The notes under the pieces: generated by a model
Database searches by the model: none
What the model was told of the DNA's origin: nothing
What the model saw: the letters and a program-made list of their open reading frames with translations, nothing else
NCBI GenBank assembly: GCA_039024295.1
Contig: JBCDIQ010000282.1
Location: forward strand, 1-7,982
Length of the DNA: 7,982 nucleotides
Reading direction: 5' to 3'
Source: JBCDIQ01 sp039024295
GTDB lineage: Bacteria; Bacteroidota; Bacteroidia; J057
Part shown: in pieces, positions 1 to 6,837 of the stretch
Layout of the letters: the number at the start of each line of letters is the position of its first letter
Numbering within the stretch: position 1 is the first letter of the stretch
Made by a program: the position numbers and the translations under genes

Positions 1-1512
1 ATCGCTTGTACTTTTGCCCAAACAACCACCTTTAATGTGTGGGATAGGCTCGGTTGGAGAAATGCGGGGTTAGTTGCCTTGGTTCAATCCGAGGACTACT
101 ATTTCGCTGTAGGAGCATATTCAGACCAGTATCAACAGAGAAGTGCCACTAATCCTTTTGTATTAAAGATTGACAAGTCTGGCGAAATAGTAAAAAGGCG
201 GTTTTTACATTTTCCTAATACCAACATCTATTTTGATAATGAAAATGTTGTATTAGACAGAGATCAGAACATTGTGATTGCAGGTTATTCCTGTAATTGG
301 AGCGACCCTGCTGGAGGGTGTTATCCATACCTGCTAAAATTTGATTCTCAGTGCGACTCTTTATGGTATAAGACTTACCCTATTTATAACCGGGCCTGGG
401 GAGGGGATAACCACCCCCATGTAATGGTAGAAAGCGATTCAGGCTACGTGGTAGGGATGCGATCTCCTCAATCAACAGTAGGGATTGAACTCCGAGCCTA
501 CAGCTATGCGGGAGATATGCAGAGAAGGGTTTATATTAAAAAAGGAAATACCAATGTAGACATTCACTCCCTGGCTTTGACGGATTCAGGAACCATGATT
601 GTGGGTGCCAGCATGGAAGATTTGAGCTGTCCTGCCGACCAAGGCCGCTATAAAGCCTATGTTTTTGAAGCTGATTCCAATGGCAATGTGCTGTGGGAAC
701 ATACTTCCTCCGACCAAGGAAGCCATTTTGATACACAAGGGCTTTACTTAACGAGTGATGGGGGAATCGTATATGCATGTGAGCAGGGAAGACATGAAAT
801 AAGTCCTCAAGGCTACGATAACTATCGTTTTCGCCCCAAGCTGGTGAAACTAAACGCCCAAAAGAAGGAAGAATGGGCAATTGCACTGGATACCTTTGCG
901 TACTGCTTTGAGCTAAGGGACTTGGTGGTGACCCGAGGGGAAGGTTTTGTGCTACTTGGCAGTTATTGCCATATAGATTTCAGCCGTCAAGGGTCTTTCT
1001 TCCAAGTATATCTGGCAAAGGTCTCTTCTCAAGGAGACAGCGTGTGGGCACGTAGCAATGCATTTGAGGAAGAGTCTGTAAACCAATACCTTTATTCAGG
1101 GGTAGAAGATTCGGATGGCGGGTTGGTGTTTGGTGGAGCAGCAGATATCAGGTATGTAAATATTCGTCGAGGCATTTCGGGCTCCTGGTGGGTCAAGCTA
1201 GACAGCATGGGATGTGAGGTTCCTGGCTGTGAACTGACCATTAGCAACGAGGAGGGACAAGATCAACTCGCTCAGGTTCAGGTGTATCCTAATCCTGCCA
1301 GTGATCGAATTTATGTAAATTTACCTGCTGCACTTCCCTATGCGACTTCTATCGAACTCTTAACTATAGAAGGTCAAAAATCTAGGGAAACAGAATTTTC
1401 CCCTCATAGTATCCATCATTCGCTCGACATTAGCGGATTAGCACCAGGCGTGTACATCCTTCGTTTACGTGGGAGTCAGCAAATGTTTACCCAAAAAGTA
1501 CTTATCAAATGA
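1..1512 (+). CDS. Secreted propeller-like repeat protein with T9SS type A sorting domain, 5' end outside window
   Basis: The reading frame is open from base 1 and gives 503 residues in the window. The first residues (IACTFAQ-TTTF) look like the end of a signal peptide cut after A-Q, so the true start lies a little upstream and the GTG at 37 is internal. The body alternates two motifs about six times: a strand like 'hhKhDxxGxxxW' (FVLKIDKSGE, YLLKFDSQCDSLW, YVFEADSNGNVLW, YLAKVSSQGDSVW, WWVKLDSMG) and a turn like 'DGGhVhxG' (SDSGYVVG, TSDGGIVYA, SDGGLVFGG). That pattern is typical of secreted beta-propeller-like repeats. Residues about 425-503 form a T9SS type A sorting domain, with VYPNP at 428-432, then DISGLAPGVYILRL and a C-terminal KVLIK. 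This domain takes proteins across the outer membrane through the Por secretion system. Ligand or enzymatic role is unknown. The stop overlaps the next start (ATGA), implying cotranslation. Confidence 0.85.
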   Translation: MACTFAQTTTFNVWDRLGWRNAGLVALVQSEDYYFAVGAYSDQYQQRSATNPFVLKIDKSGEIVKRRFLHFPNTNIYFDNENVVLDRDQNIVIAGYSCNWSDPAGGCYPYLLKFDSQCDSLWYKTYPIYNRAWGGDNHPHVMVESDSGYVVGMRSPQSTVGIELRAYSYAGDMQRRVYIKKGNTNVDIHSLALTDSGTMIVGASMEDLSCPADQGRYKAYVFEADSNGNVLWEHTSSDQGSHFDTQGLYLTSDGGIVYACEQGRHEISPQGYDNYRFRPKLVKLNAQKKEEWAIALDTFAYCFELRDLVVTRGEGFVLLGSYCHIDFSRQGSFFQVYLAKVSSQGDSVWARSNAFEEESVNQYLYSGVEDSDGGLVFGGAADIRYVNIRRGISGSWWVKLDSMGCEVPGCELTISNEEGQDQLAQVQVYPNPASDRIYVNLPAALPYATSIELLTIEGQKSRETEFSPHSIHHSLDISGLAPGVYILRLRGSQQMFTQKVLIK

Positions 1513-2513
1513 ACCATCAAAAAGTTATATTTCTAATAGGGATGTTATGGGGAACGCTGATAAGCGGAAATGCACAAGAACCCTATCAACGCATGATTTA
1601 TGACGATGCCCACTGGATCGTTGGAGTGCGAGATACCCAATGGATCGGGCCAGTATTTCATACGCAGTGGCATGGCATCTATGAATATTTTATTTCAGGT
1701 GATTCCATCCTCAATGGAAAGACCTATAAAAAAGTCTATGCGCATAGCCTGAATTTTAAAAACGGTTTGCACCGTCTTTGGCGCCCCCCTTTCTACATAG
1801 CTGGGCCGGACTATTTTGAAGCCCTGGTACGAGAGGATACCGTTGCTCGAAAGGTATATGGAGTCTTTCATAAGACTTATCAAAATCGAGCGTCATTTAG
1901 CCTTAGCTATTGTACCCCTCATCAAGAGGAGGTACTGTATGATTTTTCCCTGCAAGTAGGCGATACCACCCAGTGGTGTGGGCCTTATGGAGGAATACAT
2001 GACAGCTTATTATCTATCAGTTGGCAACCCCATGATACCGTGATTCCTATGGGAGGAGGGTATGGCATGTATGGCCATGATACCCTTAAGGTATACAAAA
2101 CCAAACATAATACTTTCTATGAAGGTATCGGCTTCGAAGGGGGGTTCTTAGAAGCCAAAGAAAGGTATGACGTATTTGATCACAAATTGCGGTATTACTG
2201 CCGAGAAAAAGACGGTGGATGTCCGCGGACGTTGCTGCTCATCTCCAATGACGACCGCCTGGCCCCTGGACAGTGGAGCCTCTACTATGATGAACTGGCC
2301 AGCACCCTGAACCTTGACCTAAAGCGAACCCCCTTGACCCAGTATCCTGATACGTGGCAGTTGACGGATTTGAGTGGCAGAATGGTTCGCCAAGAGGCGG
2401 TTCAGGTTCGACAGGCTGCCTATACATTGCCTGAATTATCCGCTGGGGTGTACCTGTTTACCTTGAAGCGAAAAGGCAGGGTGGTGGGATATAGGAAGCT
2501 AGGGGTTAGGTGA
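1509..2513 (+). CDS. Secreted protein of unknown function with degenerate T9SS-like C-terminal domain
   Basis: This 334-residue protein starts at an ATG that overlaps the previous stop codon by 4 bases. Residues 1-23 form a signal peptide with a hydrophobic core and a probable cut after N-A-Q. The middle (about 55-235) contains phrases common in uncharacterised Bacteroidota exported proteins: YFISGDSILNGKTYKKVY, ALVREDTVARKVYGV and EVLYDFSLQVGDT. I do not recognise a catalytic motif. The last 75 or so residues (WQLTDLSGRMV, then LPELSAGVYLFTLKRKG) resemble the T9SS type A sorting domain, but the usual Y-P-N-P start is missing; the matching stretch reads near LYYDELASTLNLDL. It may still be a secretion signal or may be decayed. 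GC rises from about 42% (2041-2220) to about 58% (2221-2400), where the C-terminal domain begins. Function unknown. Confidence 0.8.
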   Translation: MNHQKVIFLIGMLWGTLISGNAQEPYQRMIYDDAHWIVGVRDTQWIGPVFHTQWHGIYEYFISGDSILNGKTYKKVYAHSLNFKNGLHRLWRPPFYIAGPDYFEALVREDTVARKVYGVFHKTYQNRASFSLSYCTPHQEEVLYDFSLQVGDTTQWCGPYGGIHDSLLSISWQPHDTVIPMGGGYGMYGHDTLKVYKTKHNTFYEGIGFEGGFLEAKERYDVFDHKLRYYCREKDGGCPRTLLLISNDDRLAPGQWSLYYDELASTLNLDLKRTPLTQYPDTWQLTDLSGRMVRQEAVQVRQAAYTLPELSAGVYLFTLKRKGRVVGYRKLGVR

Positions 2514-2530
2514 TGTTGGGGCATTTGCAC

Positions 2531-2558
2531 CCTTGACAGGGTTCAAATCCTATCAAGG
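2531..2558. repeat. Inverted repeat between convergent genes
   Basis: CCTTGACAGG (2531-2540) faces CCTATCAAGG (2549-2558) across an 8-base loop; 9 of 10 positions pair, with one C/A mismatch. It lies between two convergent genes, where a bidirectional terminator would be expected. Neither side has a following T run, so intrinsic termination is uncertain. From memory, palindromes built on CCTTGACAGG are scattered through Bacteroidota intergenic regions, so it may be a dispersed REP-like repeat instead. Confidence 0.6.
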
Positions 2559-2596
2559 TTTAAGAGGGTTAAGAACCAACCGTGCCTACCTAAATA

Positions 2597-3373
2597 TCAC
2601 GCCCCCAACCACGCTTTGAAAGCTTTGGCTTTGTCCCGGCTCACGATCACTTCTTCTGTGGTAGCAGGAGTAAGCATTAACTTTAATCGACTGTTAAAAT
2701 ACGGATGAATACTTGTGATCGCATCCAGGCTACAGATGTACTGCCGGTTGATTCGGAAAAACTTGTCTGGACTTACCAGGGTATTCAACTCCTCCATTTT
2801 AAATTCCACGGGGTATTTATTCCCGTCCTGACTCACGAGATACACTACTTCATTGGCAGTAAAGAAGTAGGCCACCTCCTCCGTAGGGATGGTTCGGAAC
2901 TGATCGCGCTTTTTGACCAGGAAACGTTTTTTATACGAAGGCTCACCTCCACCGCCCTGCTGGATGAGTTGTACCAATTCTTCCAGGTCGTGCTGTGTTT
3001 TTTGAGGGGAAAAGGAAGGGTAGAGATGCTTAAGCTTTCTGATAGCTGCTGACAGTTCATCCAGTTTGACAGGCTTCAGCAAATAATCGACACTTTTTAC
3101 TTTAAACGCCTTGATGGCATATTCGTCGTAAGCAGTGGTAAAGATAATTGGGCTTCTGACAGGATGTTCCTCGTAAATCTCAAAGCTTAGACCGTCTGAC
3201 AGTTGGATATCTGAAAATATGACATCAGGAGCGGGGTTTTCAGAAAACCACTTCCCTCCTTCATCCACACTTTCGATCACACCAATGATTTCTATACTGG
3301 GATCAGCTTGTTGTAAGAGCTTCTGCAACCGATCCGCTGCCGGGTATTCGTCTTCAATGATCAATGCCTTCAT
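2597..3373 (-). CDS. LytTR-family response regulator
   Basis: This is a 258-residue two-component response regulator. Residues 1-120 form a CheY-like receiver: the acidic pocket is E7-D8 in ALIIEDE, the phosphoacceptor is D55 in VIFSDIQL, the switch residue is T80 in IIFTTAYDEYA, and the conserved lysine is K100 in DYLLKPV. A linker with a GGGG run leads to a LytTR DNA-binding domain at about 148-250, including VAYFFTANEVVYLV and the signature FFRINRQYICSLDAI. LytTR domains bind DNA through beta strands and usually regulate nearby or cell-surface genes. The ATG overlaps the kinase stop by 4 bases (ATGA), so the two are surely cotranscribed and probably translationally coupled. Length and motifs are normal and nothing is missing. 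The target genes cannot be read from this window. Confidence 0.95.
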   Translation of the reverse strand: MKALIIEDEYPAADRLQKLLQQADPSIEIIGVIESVDEGGKWFSENPAPDVIFSDIQLSDGLSFEIYEEHPVRSPIIFTTAYDEYAIKAFKVKSVDYLLKPVKLDELSAAIRKLKHLYPSFSPQKTQHDLEELVQLIQQGGGGEPSYKKRFLVKKRDQFRTIPTEEVAYFFTANEVVYLVSQDGNKYPVEFKMEELNTLVSPDKFFRINRQYICSLDAITSIHPYFNSRLKLMLTPATTEEVIVSRDKAKAFKAWLGA

Positions 3374-4422
3374 GCAACAGCAGTTTGTAATAAGGGCAGC
3401 CGCACGGTGAACTGCTCATCTCCATTTAATACTTCAATGCCCTGCTGGCCCAGGAGCCGGTATCGTTCTATAATGTTCTGGAGGCCCACTTTAGTGGAAG
3501 GCACCATCATTTTCTTTTCCTGCTTGTTGTTGGAAACATTGATGTGTGCCTCATCCCGGTAGATGCGAATTTTTAACGGCTTATCCTTGGATACGACATT
3601 GTGCTTAATGGCATTTTCCACGAGTAACTGTAGCGACAACGCAGGGATGTGTTCTGTGTATATCTCCGGATTAAGGTCAAGCTGTACTTCCAGGTTATCC
3701 CTGAAGCGCACCTTGAGCAAATACACGTATGCATGAATAAACGCAATTTCTTCCTCCAGGCTAACGGTGGCACGAGACCTGGTTTCCAGTACGTAGCGAT
3801 ATACATCAGAAAGACGCTCCAGGTATTTTTGGGCTGGCTCGTTCTGGAAGTCAATAAGAGAGGCAAGGGTATTCAAGCTGTTGAACAGGAAATGTGGATC
3901 GAGTTGCTTTTTCAAGGCTTCAAATTGGGACTGGAGGTGAGCATGTGCAAGGGCTTCCGTCTGACGGATGTTGGCTTTCCACTCACTGAAGAAATATACG
4001 CTTTCGTATACCATTGAGACAGCTACTGTGGGCAGCAAACAGACCAGTGCACCTATCAAAAGGTCATATTTAGTATCTATCCCCTCAAATACTCCGGACT
4101 GAATCATGGCAATTTTTAGGAGGATATAGGCGATGATGGTGTAGCTGATCGCCAAAATCGACTGTAGCACAATCCTTCTAGTAGTGTTGCTGTAGCCCGG
4201 TAGCCTCTTGCGAACCGTCGCAAGGATGAAGCAATTCCCTTCCCAAATCACTACCGTAAAGACTAACGAAATGAGCAGAGAGATTCCAGTATAGGTGAGA
4301 CCATTGTTAAACAATCCATCAGGGCAAAATACAAGCGCACCAAAAAAACTGACGATTGGGATACCTACAAACCGAATGATCAGGTCAGATTTATTGGAAA
4401 TTACTGAGGAGGATTCAGACAT
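3370..4422 (-). CDS. LytS/YehU-type sensor histidine kinase
   Basis: This 350-residue membrane kinase has four hydrophobic segments in its first half, at about 14-34, 43-68, 85-107 and 119-145, joined by short loops. No extracellular or PAS sensor domain is visible, so sensing is likely within the membrane. A short linker helix (about 150-170) leads to the His_kinase domain: LKKQLDPHFLFNSLNTL carries phosphoaccepting H177. The ATP-binding part has an N box, LQLLVENAIKHN (N270, N275), and a G box in KVGLQNIIERYRLL. The classical D-x-G-x-G loop is replaced by NNKQEKK, which fits this kinase subfamily rather than indicating decay. It should phosphorylate the regulator encoded immediately downstream. 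No Shine-Dalgarno sequence is seen before the ATG, which is normal for Bacteroidota. The promoter presumably lies in 4423-4526, but I could not place a convincing one. Confidence 0.93.
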   Translation of the reverse strand: MSESSSVISNKSDLIIRFVGIPIVSFFGALVFCPDGLFNNGLTYTGISLLISLVFTVVIWEGNCFILATVRKRLPGYSNTTRRIVLQSILAISYTIIAYILLKIAMIQSGVFEGIDTKYDLLIGALVCLLPTVAVSMVYESVYFFSEWKANIRQTEALAHAHLQSQFEALKKQLDPHFLFNSLNTLASLIDFQNEPAQKYLERLSDVYRYVLETRSRATVSLEEEIAFIHAYVYLLKVRFRDNLEVQLDLNPEIYTEHIPALSLQLLVENAIKHNVVSKDKPLKIRIYRDEAHINVSNNKQEKKMMVPSTKVGLQNIIERYRLLGQQGIEVLNGDEQFTVRLPLLQTAVA

Positions 4423-4526
4423 AGTGCTGGTTGTTTTGTGACAAGATAATGGAAATACCCAGCAAAATCCTGGAAAAATCAGGTGAACTGTAGAGAGAAT
4501 GGGGCGAAGTGTAAGGGATTGAATCC

Positions 4527-4805
4527 TTAGGTCCCGAAATAGTCGCTTAGAACCTTTTTATAGGAATCTGAAATGATTGAGTGCCCATCAGGTACAACTT
4601 CATATCCAAAGCACCCCCCCAGCGCTTTATCACCACCATCGATAATTGAACTATGTACCGATTTAAGAATTACTTCCAGTGATTCATAGGCTAATTCATG
4701 GAGATACCGTGTTGAAATTAGTGGAGATAAATCACTGTAAATAATGAGTCTCTGACATGCCCAACCAAGTCCCGATAGTACGATGTACGGCTTAAAATTT
4801 AAGGT
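4527..4805 (-). pseudogene. 3' remnant of an unknown gene, cut by the ISL3 element
   Basis: Read on the minus strand from the IS edge, there is an open frame of 92 codons ending in TAA at 4529-4527. It begins TLNFKPYIVLSGLGWACQR, continues through LISTRYLHELAYESLEVILK and IIDGGDKALGGCFGYEVV, and ends SYKKVLSDYFGT. It contains no methionine and no usable start, so a start-based ORF search misses it. Amino-acid composition and the lack of stops in about 40% GC DNA look like true coding sequence. The frame ends abruptly at the IS left inverted repeat, and a stop follows soon inside the element. The most economical reading is that this is the C-terminal half of the gene whose N-terminal half is at 6059-6363. 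A seven-base C run (4614-4620) encodes part of L-G-G-C. No family is recognised. Confidence 0.6.
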
Positions 4806-4824
4806 ACTCGGCCAAAAATGGCGG
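4806..4824 (+). repeat. ISL3 left terminal inverted repeat
   Basis: ACTCGGCCAAAAATGGCGG matches the reverse complement of 6040-6058 at 14 of 19 positions, with the outer six bases ACTCGG identical. Confidence 0.75.
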
Positions 4825-4843
4825 AAGGCATTATCTTAGTTGT

Positions 4844-6037
4844 ATAAGCGACCATTTATTTTTTGAACACTTACTGGAAATTCCGGGATTAAAGGTAGAT
4901 GCTATCACTTATGAGCCGGGTCGCATTGTCCTGAGTTGTCATGTAGTTGCTTCCGACCATGTCTGCCCAAGTTGTGGTTCAAAGAAAAAGAAATCGATGA
5001 AGAGTTATGAACGTCGTCGAGTTCGAGATCTTGATATTTCAGGCAAAGAAGTCTGGCTAGACCTTCGAGTGCGTCAGTTTAGCTGTGATTGTGGTCGTTA
5101 TTTTCATGAGCGTTTCGAGTGGGTAGCTCCTGGTAAGTGCCATACTCGACGTCAAGCCAAGTTTATCTTTGAGTGTTGTGCCAAACAACCTTTCAGTGAA
5201 GTAGGCGCGCTCTATAATATCGCTCCGAAAACAGTCGAACGGATTTACTATGAGTATGCTGAAGGGGTGATAAACTTACCTACTCGTTATGCTCAGCTAA
5301 GGAAGTTGGGTATAGATGAGTTGTCGCTGCGCAAAGGCAAGGGGGATTATTGCTGTATATTGGTTGATCTGGAGCGTGTCATTGAGCTAGACTTGCTCCC
5401 CGATCGAAAGAAAGCCAGTATAATTACCCATTTTGAGCAGCTAGGGCCAGATTTTTGTCAGCAGATTGAGGAAGTATGCTTTGATATGTGGGGCCCTTAT
5501 GCCGATGTAGCCAAGAGATGTTTTCCCAACGCTCGACTTACCATCGACCGATTTCATGTGGTAAAAGCACTTAACGAAGTGCTAGACTCAACTCCTAAAG
5601 CCTTGCGCAGCCAACACCCTAAACAAGCAGCTTTTAAGTCATTAAAATGGCACTTATTTAAACCGCCTCACAAGCTCACAGACCAACAAACCCAACTGCT
5701 CGAAGCAGCCTTTCAACAAGCCCCTCAACTAGAACAAGCATACACCCTCAGGAATACCTTTCATGCAATCTTTGATCAGGCTAATACCAAAGAAGAGGCT
5801 AAAACATGGCTTAACCAATGGATCGAAGACGTCATGTTTACCCAACAGAAACAATGGGATAAATTCCTCAAAACGTTGGACAATTGGAAAGACCCTATCC
5901 TCAATTTTGTTGAGTCACGAATCTCTAATGCAGCTACGGAGGGACGCAATAACTTGATCCGATACGTCAAAAGAATATCATTCGGAATGCCTAATTTTAA
6001 ACACCTCAGAATCAGAGTCCTTGCAACTTCCAGATGA
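4844..6037 (+). CDS. ISL3-family transposase, start codon unclear
   Basis: This DDE transposase moves the surrounding IS. Coding sequence clearly starts before the first in-frame ATG (4997): the frame from about 4844 reads ISDHLFFEHLLEIPGLKV, then VCPSCGSKK, the normal ISL3 N-terminus. No ATG, GTG or TTG occurs in frame between the left repeat and 4997; 4844 is ATA, perhaps a mutated ATG, and 4874 is CTG. Counting from 4844 gives 397 residues, normal for the family. A zinc-binding region has C41 and C44 (CPSC), then C81 and C83 (CDC). A DNA-binding helical stretch follows at about 101-135 (RRQAKFIFECC...IAPKTVERIY). The likely catalytic triad is D158 (GIDELS), D214 (CFDMWGPY) and E366 (NAATEGRNN). 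The C-terminal NFKHLRIRVLA is typical. Starting at 4997 would lose CPSC, so activity of this copy is doubtful. Confidence 0.88.
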   Translation: MSDHLFFEHLLEIPGLKVDAITYEPGRIVLSCHVVASDHVCPSCGSKKKKSMKSYERRRVRDLDISGKEVWLDLRVRQFSCDCGRYFHERFEWVAPGKCHTRRQAKFIFECCAKQPFSEVGALYNIAPKTVERIYYEYAEGVINLPTRYAQLRKLGIDELSLRKGKGDYCCILVDLERVIELDLLPDRKKASIITHFEQLGPDFCQQIEEVCFDMWGPYADVAKRCFPNARLTIDRFHVVKALNEVLDSTPKALRSQHPKQAAFKSLKWHLFKPPHKLTDQQTQLLEAAFQQAPQLEQAYTLRNTFHAIFDQANTKEEAKTWLNQWIEDVMFTQQKQWDKFLKTLDNWKDPILNFVESRISNAATEGRNNLIRYVKRISFGMPNFKHLRIRVLATSR

Positions 6038-6039
6038 GC

Positions 6040-6058
6040 CCGCTAAAATTGACCGAGT
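6040..6058 (-). repeat. ISL3 right terminal inverted repeat
   Basis: On the minus strand this reads ACTCGGTCAATTTTAGCGG, matching the left repeat at 14 of 19 positions. It begins three bases after the transposase stop codon. Confidence 0.75.
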
Positions 6059-6363
6059 AACCAATTATTTACCTTATAATTTCGCATAGTCCCTGCCTTC
6101 CATGTGGTATTGTATACCCTTTCAAAAGCATGACTTTTTGGATTTTGAATAGCTGCTTTTATTTCATCAAGTGCTTTTTCCACTCCTTCCACTGAAGTCG
6201 CCTTATCAATCTGAGGCTCTGTCAAAGAGAGCACCCAATTTACACAACGAACTGGATCTAGTTTTACAAATTCTTTTAAAATTCCCCTTGTCACCAAAAA
6301 GTTTTCATCCTCATAAAATGAGTTCATCCTTATGATAGCCTTCACGTATACTTCAGGAGTCAC
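6059..6363 (-). pseudogene. 5' fragment of an unknown gene, cut by the ISL3 element
   Basis: The frame opens with GTG at 6363 (MTPEVYVKAIIRMNSFYEDE); an ATG at residue 13 is the alternative start. It runs about 101 residues to the IS edge, then picks up five codons and a stop (LLGQF) from the IS inverted repeat, so the apparent 106-residue protein has a foreign tail. The native part is largely helical and charged (GILKEFVKLDPVRCVNWVL, EGVEKALDEIKAAIQN) and ends AGTMRNYKVNNW. No signal peptide or membrane segment is seen. GC is about 37%, well below the about 54% of the cytochrome gene upstream, which suggests an acquired accessory gene. It begins 39 bases after the cytochrome stop and may be read by the same transcript. 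The likely C-terminal half is at 4527-4805, giving an original protein of about 190 residues. No family is recognised. Confidence 0.6.
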
Positions 6364-6402
6364 GGTTCTTTTATTATAATAGGATTGATTTGATGATTAC
6401 TC

Positions 6403-6837
6403 TCATTCACATCCTTCCAGCAATTCCCTTACTTCCTTATACGTCACAGGCGGCAACTCATTCCCCCAACTGCTGTTGATGTAATTCAGGATGCTGCGAA
6501 TGTTGTCATCACTGAGGGCGGCATTTCCCGGCATGGCCTGACGATAGGTGACCCCGTTTACCACCATGGGCTGCTGGGCACCGTTGCGGATGAGGCAGGG
6601 AAGGGTTTCGCTGAATTTTGCTAAATAGTCTGCCCCTGCGAGTGGCGGATAGAGCTTAAGGTACCCCTCTCCATTTGCGCCATGACATTGGGCACAATGC
6701 TGGGCGTAGAGCTTTTCACCAGCACGGGCCGATTGGTTCCCTAAAAAGGAACGCATTACCACCAACAACAGGATCGCAACTATGGGGGCAACAAACCAGA
6801 TGGCCTTTATGGAGCGCTTTGCAGGAGAATTACTCAT
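6403..6837 (-). CDS. Membrane-anchored mono-haem cytochrome c (class I)
   Basis: This 144-residue electron-transfer protein starts with a single hydrophobic helix (about 12-29) that is probably an uncleaved membrane anchor, leaving the haem domain in the periplasm. The haem site is C48-A-Q-C51-H52 (HCAQCHG) after the typical GEKLYAQ lead. M102 in RQAMPGNAALSD is the expected sixth ligand, followed by the final helix (DDNIRSILNYINSSWGN). Two further cysteines, C81 and C143, could form a disulfide. The domain length is normal for class I cytochromes c. The start ATG overlaps the end of the SCO gene by 8 bases, so the two are translationally coupled. Likely role: passing electrons to or from a terminal oxidase or other periplasmic reductase. 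The exact partner is not in the window. Confidence 0.93.
   Translation of the reverse strand: MSNSPAKRSIKAIWFVAPIVAILLLVVMRSFLGNQSARAGEKLYAQHCAQCHGANGEGYLKLYPPLAGADYLAKFSETLPCLIRNGAQQPMVVNGVTYRQAMPGNAALSDDNIRSILNYINSSWGNELPPVTYKEVRELLEGCE

Larger units (their letters stand above)
4806..6058 (+). mobile_element. ISL3-family insertion sequence
   Basis: The element is bounded by imperfect terminal inverted repeats and holds one ISL3-type transposase gene that fills almost all of it. At about 1.25 kb it is near the usual size for the family. The ends could extend a few bases outward: GGT precedes the left repeat and AACC follows the right one, giving GGT-ACTCGG against GGTTACTCGG. ISL3 elements normally leave an 8-bp target duplication. 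The flanks (left ...AAAATTTAA, right AATTATTT...) are both AT rich but not identical, so no duplication is visible and the exact outer edges stay uncertain. The insertion lies in a minus-strand gene. Confidence 0.8.

Noticed and set aside
37..39. GTG as start of the first secreted protein
   Set aside because: The frame is open to base 1 and the upstream residues look like the end of a signal peptide (FAQ-TTTF), so the gene begins outside the window.
536..886. A 116-residue minus-strand reading frame
   Set aside because: It is antisense to the repeat region of the first secreted protein and has low-complexity, protein-unlike composition.
3649..4017. A 122-residue plus-strand reading frame, and similar frames at 2705-3052 and 3219-3410
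   Set aside because: They are antisense to the kinase and regulator genes, which show all their catalytic motifs.
4423..4526. A Bacteroidota-type promoter (TTTG and TAnnTTTG) for the kinase operon
   Set aside because: The best pair of boxes I found on the minus strand has a poor -7 match and a spacing of about 14 bases, too short for the known consensus.
6043..6363. An intact 106-residue protein
   Set aside because: Its last five codons and stop lie within the right inverted repeat of the IS, so the C-terminus is not native.
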